A stretch of DNA of 64,000 bases from JAAXVQ01 sp964604705 (GTDB lineage Bacteria; Oederibacteriota; JAAXVQ01), in NCBI GenBank assembly GCA_964604705.1, contig CAZSAP010000014.1, positions 10,880 through 74,879 on the forward strand, read 5' to 3'. Position 1 is the first letter of the stretch. Each line of letters starts with the position of its first letter. Below the pieces are notes generated by a model. The model saw only the letters and a program-made list of their open reading frames with translations. It was not told the DNA's origin and did no database searches. Shown here in pieces: positions 34,689-41,834 of this stretch. The position numbers and the translations under genes were made by a program.

Positions 34689-35720
34689 ATGTCCGAACCC
34701 AGTTCTTCCCCAAGCCAGGAAGTACATGTGTACTATATCGAAGTTGCGGCCGCCTGCAACCTGCGCTGCCCTTCGTGCCCGAACGGCAATTCGCGCGATC
34801 CCAAACGCGCCCGGGGGCACATGGACCCGCAGCTACTCTCACAGATACTCGAGAAGATCACCCAGGAATCCCCAGCCCGCGTGACCGATCTCTACTTTGT
34901 AAATTGGGGGGAGCCCACGCTCCATCCCGACCTCCCGCGCCTGATCGAACTCGCCCGGAGCAAAGGTCTGCCCCCGCATCTCTCCAGCAACCTCGCTGCT
35001 GCCTGCGATCTGCGCGAGATCGTGAAGGCCGGCCCCAAATCCCTCCGGATCTCCCTCTCCGGATACGACCCCGAGGTGTACAAGCGCATGCACTACCCCG
35101 GCGATGTGTGGATGGTCAAGTCCAACGCGTACCGACTCCGCTCGCACCTGAACTCCCTGGGCTCGGACATGCCCGCGCATTTTTGCTACCACCAGTATGT
35201 GCACAACATGGGTGCGGATTTGGAGAACGTCCGGCATCTGGCGGAGGAGCTGGGGTTTGCCTTTGAGCCGGTGCTGGCGTTTCTCGCACCTCTGGAACGG
35301 TATCTGGACTACCTGAAGGGGACAGCCTCGCCGGAGGTTCGGAACCTGGTCAACCAACTCCTGGTCCGCCCCGAGGAGGCCAAGGCCGCAGCCTATGAGC
35401 ATGCGCGCCGCCACCCCGCGCCGGACTGCGGACTGCGCGCCTGCCAAACGGTCATTGATTTCAACGGTCAGGTCTCACTGTGCTGCGCCGTGTACGAAGA
35501 GCAGAACAACCTCGGGGTCCATTTTTTAGATGCACCCCACGCCGAACTCCAGCGCCTGAAATACGCCCACCCCCTCTGCCGCATCTGCATGCAGCACTAC
35601 GGCCACCTCTACTACCTCTATGCCGGGCGCGAAACCCTGGACCGCATTGCCAAGGAACGCCTGCAAGCCTTGAACGGAACCAACGCCGAAAGAGAACTAT
35701 TCATTCCGGGAATCCGGTAG
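34689..35720 (+). CDS. Radical SAM protein with C-terminal SPASM-like cluster
   Basis: 343 residues. Cys23, Cys27 and Cys30 (ACNLRCPSCPNG) bind the 4Fe-4S cluster that cleaves S-adenosylmethionine. The half-barrel continues with FVNWGEPTLHPDL and LSSNLAAACDL. Near the end, CGLRACQTVIDFNGQVSLCC and CRICMQHYG supply a set of Cys for auxiliary clusters, as in SPASM/twitch enzymes that modify peptides or sugars. No peptide substrate gene is evident next to it. The TAG stop is inside GTAGGGGCG, a half-arm of the dispersed palindrome. Confidence 0.88.
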   Translation: MSEPSSSPSQEVHVYYIEVAAACNLRCPSCPNGNSRDPKRARGHMDPQLLSQILEKITQESPARVTDLYFVNWGEPTLHPDLPRLIELARSKGLPPHLSSNLAAACDLREIVKAGPKSLRISLSGYDPEVYKRMHYPGDVWMVKSNAYRLRSHLNSLGSDMPAHFCYHQYVHNMGADLENVRHLAEELGFAFEPVLAFLAPLERYLDYLKGTASPEVRNLVNQLLVRPEEAKAAAYEHARRHPAPDCGLRACQTVIDFNGQVSLCCAVYEEQNNLGVHFLDAPHAELQRLKYAHPLCRICMQHYGHLYYLYAGRETLDRIAKERLQALNGTNAERELFIPGIR

Positions 35721-35756
35721 GGGCGCGGAGGTTTGGTGCACTTTGTGCGGTTGTGA

Positions 35757-35783
35757 TGTGGGTCGTATGCAATACGCCCCTAC
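35757..35783. repeat. Dispersed palindrome, copy P4
   Basis: Right arm perfect (35772-35783), left arm degenerate, loop GCA, so opposite in orientation to P3. A second left half-arm, GTAGGGGCG, is at 35717-35725. Confidence 0.8.
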
Positions 35784-35991
35784 GAACTTTCCATTTTCCA
35801 TTCTCTGCCCTTCCCGCCTCTGCTTTGTTTGTCATCCCCGCCCTTGCAAGAGCTTAGATAAAATATCCATCCTTGCGCCTAACGACTCCCTCGGGGATCC
35901 AGCGACCTTGATCTTTTATTTTCGATTTTCCATTCTCCATTTTCCATTTTCTTTTATTCTTATTCCCCGCCCCAGGACATGGTGGGAGGGG

Positions 35992-36366
35992 CTAGGGGAG
36001 GGGGCTTCCAGTCTTCCACATTACACGTTCAATCACCCGCCTCAACTCGTCCAACTCAAAGGGTTTGGCCAAGCACGCAACCGCGCCGGCTTGCAGGGCC
36101 TGCCTCTCCAGCCGCTCCGTAAGTGCGCCCGAGATGAAGATGACCTTCGGACGCGGGTGGAGGTGTTTCACCATTTCCAAAAAGTCCAACCCACCCAAGC
36201 CGGGCATGAGGTAGTCCACAACCACCACGTCCGGGGTTTGCAGGGCCAGGCAGGCAAAAGCCTCGGGCACTGAAGGTGCTACGGACAGGAGGTATTCGTG
36301 GCCTAAAGTCAGTACCAAGGCTTCCAAGAACAACTCGTGATCGTCGATGAAGAGAATGTGGGGCAT
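35992..36366 (-). CDS. Stand-alone response regulator receiver domain
   Basis: 124 residues: ILFIDDHELFLEAL, acceptor Asp in VVVVDYLMPGLGG, conserved Thr/Ser position in IFISGAL and Lys in CLAKPFELDEL. No output domain, so it acts through a partner, as CheY/Spo0F-type proteins do. The hybrid kinase at 13-17 kb is a distant candidate only. Divergent from the HTH gene. Confidence 0.88.
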   Translation of the reverse strand: MPHILFIDDHELFLEALVLTLGHEYLLSVAPSVPEAFACLALQTPDVVVVDYLMPGLGGLDFLEMVKHLHPRPKVIFISGALTERLERQALQAGAVACLAKPFELDELRRVIERVMWKTGSPLP

Positions 36367-36487
36367 GGGGGTAACACGCTTTCCTTTCTTTCCTCAAGTA
36401 CGTTACCTAAAAAGTCGATGCTGGAACAGAAGCACAAGTGCGCTTCCGCGTACTATTGGGGGTAAAAAAAATGCTACGCTTTGGCCC

Positions 36488-36697
36488 ATGAAAAACTTGC
36501 CTCGGATCGTAGCTAAAAATGTTCAAACCCTGCTCAACGAACGCTCAAAGTCCGCCGAGAAACTCGCCTTTGAAATCGGCATGAGCAAGAGCTTCATTTA
36601 CGAATTCCTGCGCGGCGAAAAGGACATAACCCTTCACTACATACAGCTTATTGCGGACGGGCTTGAAGTTGAGCCTAGTGAGTTGTTGAAGAAGTAG
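36488..36697 (+). CDS. Small XRE-family HTH regulator
   Basis: The 69-residue product begins at the ATG at 36488 right after a -10-like TACGCT; a longer frame to 36347 would run through the promoter. The whole protein is one helix-turn-helix (VAKNVQTLLNERSKSAEKLA, FEIGMSKSFIYEFLRGEKD, LIADGLEVEPSELLKK). It may control the divergent receiver gene or the following exported protein. Partner unknown. Confidence 0.8.
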   Translation: MKNLPRIVAKNVQTLLNERSKSAEKLAFEIGMSKSFIYEFLRGEKDITLHYIQLIADGLEVEPSELLKK

Positions 36698-36799
36698 TTC
36701 CGTACGCCATAGCGTACCACTATAGATAATTAAACTAATGAATACAAGTACTTTTCAAATTAAATCAAAAATATCAACATCTTTAATTAGGAGCGCAAT

Positions 36800-37768
36800 A
36801 TGAAAAAGAGGACAATAATAATTTTGTTTATTATTACTGTACTCTTTCAACAAACATCAATTTTCGCAGATGACTTTACGTATGATAGTAATGAACTCAG
36901 AGAAACTATTGAGCAAAGTGAACAGTATAAAACAAATCCATCAAAATTTTTACAAGATGATTTTGGCCTTCCCTTCCTTGCAAGTATCGATTCTACTAAT
37001 ACCTTTTTCTTAGGTCTGGAAGAATTGATTAAATCGAATAAGTATTCTGGAATGCAACGCGAATATTTGCTTTTCGCATATATTTCATATTGCATTAAGC
37101 TTGCCGATATCAAGCAAGCACACCTAATCTACAAAAAAGCAATCAGGCAATTTCCAAATTCAAAAATTCTTACTTACTACCGAAGATATTTTGACGAACT
37201 CAAACATTTTGAAATAGCTTTACTTACAGTTAAACAAATTAAAAATAAGCCGAAAATGTTATGGGAAACCGCCAGTATTACAAAACAATTTATCGATTCA
37301 TTTAAATGTTTCTTTATTTCTGATGGGATCTACACTGATTATTCGTTCTATCATAATGCTCTATTCTCTTTATATGAACTTTATCCAAATAGTACATATG
37401 CGTCACAAGCCGCATTTATTCTTCTCGATGAAAACGCCGAGCCATTTAATCGGAAATACAAGCTTTACTCTGAGTTAGATAAAATTACGTATTTTAAATC
37501 TTTATTAATCAAGTTCCCCAATCATCCATATATTGAAAACATCTATTACTGTATTGGTAACGGTTACTTCAAGTATGGTTGTGAAACTGAAAAGCTAACT
37601 GATCAAGATCGATTAAAGTCCCTTACCCAAGCAAAGCAAACATTCCAAACACTCATTCATAAATTTCCTGAATCCGATTTTGTGAGTTCATCTACTGAAC
37701 ATATAGCACGAATTGATTCTATGATTGCTCAGGGTCAACTTTTTCAACCTGATGAAGGTGGCGATTAA
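36800..37768 (+). CDS. Exported TPR-like protein in A/T-rich DNA
   Basis: 322 residues. Signal peptide (IIILFIITVLFQQTSIFA) and a helical body with TPR-type units: AYISYCIKLADIKQAHLIYK, then IENIYYCIGNGYFKYG, and the last unit TQAKQTFQTLIHKFPESDF. The last is close to the YfiO/BamD and YbgF style in which each repeat ends in a 'FP(N/E)S' turn. Base composition is much lower in G+C than the genes on either side (codons such as AAA, ATT and TTT prevail), indicating recent acquisition. Function unknown. Confidence 0.6.
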   Translation: MKKRTIIILFIITVLFQQTSIFADDFTYDSNELRETIEQSEQYKTNPSKFLQDDFGLPFLASIDSTNTFFLGLEELIKSNKYSGMQREYLLFAYISYCIKLADIKQAHLIYKKAIRQFPNSKILTYYRRYFDELKHFEIALLTVKQIKNKPKMLWETASITKQFIDSFKCFFISDGIYTDYSFYHNALFSLYELYPNSTYASQAAFILLDENAEPFNRKYKLYSELDKITYFKSLLIKFPNHPYIENIYYCIGNGYFKYGCETEKLTDQDRLKSLTQAKQTFQTLIHKFPESDFVSSSTEHIARIDSMIAQGQLFQPDEGGD

Positions 37769-37914
37769 GACATTGTTGGAGGCGGATATCTTCTTGCTCC
37801 AAACTAACTGATCACTGTACTAAAGGAGGTGTTTCCGTTCAATTGGTTTACAATTATCGGTTTATTCGATTATCCAAAAATTGTCCCCTTACCCAAAATC
37901 GCCTAGCCAACTCT

Positions 37915-38892
37915 TTATTCAGTCAATCCTATTTGCCAAAGCATCGCAACTTGCCATCCCTCTTGCTTCAAATAGCCAACAATTTCTCGGGTTAGTTTGA
38001 ATCCATTCGCTTTATATAAAGTAAATAGTTTCTCCACCAAAGGATAATACGCTGAGGTTTTATTTTCTTTTAAAAAGAGCTCATAGCTTTGTACTGCTTC
38101 TGATCTTATCTTTGGCTTTGAAAACTCAAACACTGGGGAATTATCAATCCCTCCAATATAAATACCAAACATGAACTTAAGTTCTTTCGCCAACGCCTCA
38201 CGCTCGATAAAATTTGGATGTGCCTTAATAAACTCTTCTCGCCAGATGATGTTTTGACGTAATTTATCCCAACTGCAACGCAGAGCTGCATCTTCAAGAA
38301 GGGGGGAACTATTATTCCGCTCTTCCCAATGCTGCCTTGCTAAATATTTTTTCAGGTCAAATTCAAACCCGGCGAGTACTGTTTCTAGTAGATAGTTGCT
38401 ATCTATTTTATTGAAAATGTAACCTTCACTACCATAAAAAGAAATACCATGCTTGGTCATGTCGCGAAGGACCGCATGTTCAGCTTGATATTTCACTCTC
38501 ATTTCGCCAACATAACCTGGCTTTACATTAAGCGACCTTTCTATATTTACATCGTGTTCTTGACTAATTGGCTGCTCTTTAGCATGGAAAAAATTAAACG
38601 CCTGCTGCATGGTTGGGTTTGAAGAAATATCGAGTTTATGATTACATTCATTTAGATACTTCCGAGCTATGCAGAAGCCTGTTTCCGCCCATTCAGAATT
38701 TTTGAAAAACGTGCTTCGGTACAGGGCAGTGATTTCATCAATAGCTTGAAGCGGAGGTTGGGTGTTGGTAATCTCCTCCACCTTCTTTTCAAAGTCACCC
38801 AATACGGTCTCAGCCTTATTGTTTGCCCAGACTACCGAAGCTATTAGTAGCATCCAGCTCGTTAAAAAAACAAACCACACTTTAATCAGCAT
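37915..38892 (-). CDS. Exported protein of unknown function
   Basis: Start at 38892 because GGAGACGAG precedes it and the signal peptide (MLIKVWFVFLTSWMLLIASVVWA) starts there. 325 residues, helix-rich. Recognisable stretches: ITALYRSTFFKNSEWAETGF, AALRCSWDKLRQNI and YELFLKENKTSAYYPLVEKL; the last is TPR-like. A/T-rich like the previous gene, with which it is convergent. No family recognised. Confidence 0.55.
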   Translation of the reverse strand: MLIKVWFVFLTSWMLLIASVVWANNKAETVLGDFEKKVEEITNTQPPLQAIDEITALYRSTFFKNSEWAETGFCIARKYLNECNHKLDISSNPTMQQAFNFFHAKEQPISQEHDVNIERSLNVKPGYVGEMRVKYQAEHAVLRDMTKHGISFYGSEGYIFNKIDSNYLLETVLAGFEFDLKKYLARQHWEERNNSSPLLEDAALRCSWDKLRQNIIWREEFIKAHPNFIEREALAKELKFMFGIYIGGIDNSPVFEFSKPKIRSEAVQSYELFLKENKTSAYYPLVEKLFTLYKANGFKLTREIVGYLKQEGWQVAMLWQIGLTE

Positions 38893-38946
38893 CTCGTCTC
38901 CATAAACTGAAGGTGCCACACACTATTTGGAACAAAACGTGGACGG

Positions 38947-39064
38947 CGTTAACTTTGTAAACGTAGGCACATCTATCCGCCAAACAATGTCTCGAACATA
39001 TTATTCTGCGGGCGTATGTAATACGCCCCTACACATTTAACGGCGCATGTTGTACGCCTCACGA
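38947..39064. repeat. Gene-less repeat: block L + palindrome P5
   Basis: Starts GTTAACTTTGTAAACG, then TATCCGCCAA, then palindrome at 39006-39032 (loop GTA), and a decayed second palindrome GGCGCATGTTGTACGCC (39041-39057). The same order occurs at 44214-44331. It occupies much of the 450-bp gap between two genes. Confidence 0.75.
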
Positions 39065-39220
39065 CTGTTTGGTGCTTTGGGGGACGGAAACAACTTAGCA
39101 ACTTAGACAAGACCTGAACCGTTAAACCCTTTTTCTATGTAGCCAGCGCAGGACTCGATCTATTCGCTTATGCCCCTATAAACGTCTACTTTCAGCTTAT
39201 ACTTTCCATTTTGATTTCTG

Positions 39221-39280
39221 GTCTTGCATCCGCCAACCAACGTCTCTGACTGCTAGTGGGCGTATGCAATACGCCCTCAG
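39221..39280. repeat. Partial block L + palindrome P6
   Basis: CATCCGCCAACCAACGTCTC then AGTGGGCGTAT-GCA-ATACGCCCT. The left end of the block is missing. Confidence 0.7.
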
Positions 39281-39344
39281 CCGGTTTGCCAAAAGGTGTC
39301 CGCTACCAAAATTTCAACAATGAGTGAATTTATTCTACTTTTCA

Positions 39345-40847
39345 CTATCGTACAATGGCAATCTTGCCACTACCCAATTTTTTATACCGACCATTTGTTT
39401 TGGTTCGGGCCCGGTAGGTATATACGCCTGACGCAACATTGCCGCATTCCCAGACTGGAGCTACGGTGGAATCACTTTGTTGGATTCTAGCAATGCGTTC
39501 GCCACACATATTATATATTTCAGCATCAAACTCAATTCCATCGGTTTCCTGAAATGCAAAGGTCACTTTGGTATGAGCCGGGTTGGGAAACGTAATGACC
39601 GGTTTATCAGCTGTGAACGTAAGTGGCCATGACTTGGGAGGAACTTCTTTAACTGTCATTATCCGAATCTGTGGGTAGGATGCATTTTCCGCAGCTTCAC
39701 TCCACCCCAGGTAAAGTTCGTTGTGGAAGATATCCAGATAAGGATTTTGGGCGTGGATATTTGGGTTAAGGTTGAACGAATTGGCTGACGCTCCAAACAA
39801 CGCCCAAGATCCATTTTCAAATTTTTGTAAGTAAATATTGTCATTTTCAATCCAGGTCAGATAAATAGTCTGGTCCAGTGCAGTAAGGATCGGCGAAGCG
39901 GCGTACGTTTCACTTATTTTTATAAGCGGCGGTAATAATTCCCAGGCCGTTCCGTTATAACGCTTAACAACAATATTCGACGATTCCCGCCAAGTAACAT
40001 AAAGGCTCTCGCCAATTTCCTTTAGACAGATTTGATAGGCGGATTTATTCTCAGAAATACTGATATCAAGGTTTAACCCTCCGCCATCAACACTCTCCCA
40101 GGCCGTGCCATTAAATCGTTTCAAAAACAAAACGGCAGTTTTTTTATTATCAACGTATTCAAGCCACGCTGCATACGGGACCCCTTTATATGCACATATT
40201 TTCGGATAAGTCCCGCTGTTGCTCGGATTGTTCACGCACGATCCCCCTACGGCTTCCCAATCTGTTCCATTAAATTTCTTTACATATATTTTTGTAGCGC
40301 CATACGCGACTTTATCTTCACACCAGGTTATATAGGGTTGGTCATTAATAATCTGAATATCCGGTTGGCTTGCGCTATATCCATCTAAATTTTTTAGTCC
40401 CCCACTTCCCATCAAACTCCAGGAGCTACCATTATAATATTTTGCATATACTTGAAACGGATAGTAATTATTTTCAGCCCATGTGGCAGTAACGCCATTG
40501 TTCCAGATAGCAATTTGGGGTTGTGATGCTGTCTCGTCAACATTTACGTTTAAACTGTCCGCTCCAAGAACCTGCCAATCTGTACCGTTATACTTTTTCA
40601 CATACGCTTGCCAGGACTTAAAATTCCAAGCACCATGCATTGAATGTTCCTGCCACGTGCAATATAAAAACTCATTGTTGCTGCAAAAATCCGGCGAATA
40701 GGCTTCTTCCTGTGAATTCATATTCAAACTCATGCTTACTTTCCGAGTTTTTACAGCGGCCTGACACGGCAGTGCCCAAACTATCAACATTAATATCGCT
40801 GTCCATCGCGATATATATTTTTTTAATGTTTTGATTTTTAATTGCAT
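39345..40847 (-). CDS. Exported repeat protein, propeller-like, with C-terminal sorting-type domain
   Basis: 500 residues with a signal peptide (ILMLIVWALPCQAA). About six repeats of 45-55 residues carry '(K)(K)YNGTDWQVLG', then 'ASQPxIxxxNxxxYxxWxE', for example YVKKYNGTDWQVLG, KRFNGTAWESVDGG and KRYNGTAWELLPP, as in beta-propeller or sialidase-like repeats. The last 90 residues (FPNPAHTKVTFAFQE, then VASGVYTYRARTK, ending KIAIVR) are the shared C-terminal domain, here without a Thr-rich stalk. Role: surface or secreted binding protein, inferred. Confidence 0.7.
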   Translation of the reverse strand: MQLKIKTLKKYISRWTAILMLIVWALPCQAAVKTRKVSMSLNMNSQEEAYSPDFCSNNEFLYCTWQEHSMHGAWNFKSWQAYVKKYNGTDWQVLGADSLNVNVDETASQPQIAIWNNGVTATWAENNYYPFQVYAKYYNGSSWSLMGSGGLKNLDGYSASQPDIQIINDQPYITWCEDKVAYGATKIYVKKFNGTDWEAVGGSCVNNPSNSGTYPKICAYKGVPYAAWLEYVDNKKTAVLFLKRFNGTAWESVDGGGLNLDISISENKSAYQICLKEIGESLYVTWRESSNIVVKRYNGTAWELLPPLIKISETYAASPILTALDQTIYLTWIENDNIYLQKFENGSWALFGASANSFNLNPNIHAQNPYLDIFHNELYLGWSEAAENASYPQIRIMTVKEVPPKSWPLTFTADKPVITFPNPAHTKVTFAFQETDGIEFDAEIYNMCGERIARIQQSDSTVAPVWECGNVASGVYTYRARTKTNGRYKKLGSGKIAIVR

Positions 40848-40975
40848 AAATAAGCTCCAATCAACCTTTAGATTAGGGGGCGGAATTATTTTATTAGTCT
40901 ACGGAAATTCGCCTGCTAACGAACTTTTATAAAAGAGAGCCCCTAAAACGAATAAACCAAGTCCGGCCTCCGTCA

Positions 40976-41596
40976 CTAAATATCTAAATGCATCCCCAGG
41001 TCGCCACCAAAAATAACCTTCTGTTGGACATCCGTAGCCCGCTCCCAGTCTAGGTATGCGGGCGGGCAAAGTATCGACTGATAGGCCAACGCCATCTGCC
41101 GCGCTGCCTCACTGGCCGAAACCTGACCAGTGGCAGTACCCAATCCTGGGCAGGCGAGCACATTTATTTTCCGAGTTTGGGTTTGGTTATGCTGATGGAC
41201 GGCTAAAAGCGCAGCGCGCATTGCCAGATACACATAATCCGTATGTGCTATAGGCATGGGCACACGCATGGTTGGTGTATGCGCAACAAAGGGATGCTTG
41301 GGATCGCCGGTTTCTACCACAAACGAGGTTCCCACCGGCTGCTCCCCAAGGTAGTCCGACACAATCTTCGCCTGAACCCGCTCCTGGAGTTGCATGCCGA
41401 AAAAGTCCCGAATCGCCAAATCCACCCCGCCGTCCATAAGGCCAAACGAGTTGGCCGCGCTCACCAAGCAGTCAAACTCCTGTGTTTCAAAAAGGCCGCA
41501 AACCACTCGAACGTCAGCGTACTGGGCAAACTCACGCTGCCACGCTTGCGTTAGTTCCAAGTTTGGGGCCACCAGAAGCACTCGAACTTTGTCCAT
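40976..41596 (-). CDS. Macro-domain protein
   Basis: 206 residues. A stretch like the ADP-ribose site of macro domains: LVSAANSFGLMDGGVDLAI (about 46-64) and CPGLGTATGQVSASEAARQM (about 148-167), with MRVPMPIAHTDYVYLAMRA between. The macro fold binds ADP-ribose or its derivatives and may reverse ADP-ribosylation. The usual 'N(T/A)' preceding the Gly-rich loop is present as AN. No toxin partner (for example a DarT-like gene) is next to it, so its role is open. Confidence 0.78.
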   Translation of the reverse strand: MDKVRVLLVAPNLELTQAWQREFAQYADVRVVCGLFETQEFDCLVSAANSFGLMDGGVDLAIRDFFGMQLQERVQAKIVSDYLGEQPVGTSFVVETGDPKHPFVAHTPTMRVPMPIAHTDYVYLAMRAALLAVHQHNQTQTRKINVLACPGLGTATGQVSASEAARQMALAYQSILCPPAYLDWERATDVQQKVIFGGDLGMHLDI

Positions 41597-41834
41597 GACG
41601 CCTCATGAAATGAATATAAACTCGTTTGTTTGTGTTTATTTTCTATTTTTAACTACTGTACTTACCCTGCTTGACTAGTGCTGCTTCTCTAGAGCTTTTG
41701 GTGATTGGTTCTGATGACTGTTTCTCTTGGACTTCTGTGCGACTTATGTAAAACTATAGTTCTTTTGCTGGCTTAATTCAAGAGGTTTGACGTCCTCGGA
41801 ATTGCCTTGTTCCCCTCCTAGCGTCCTTTATCGT

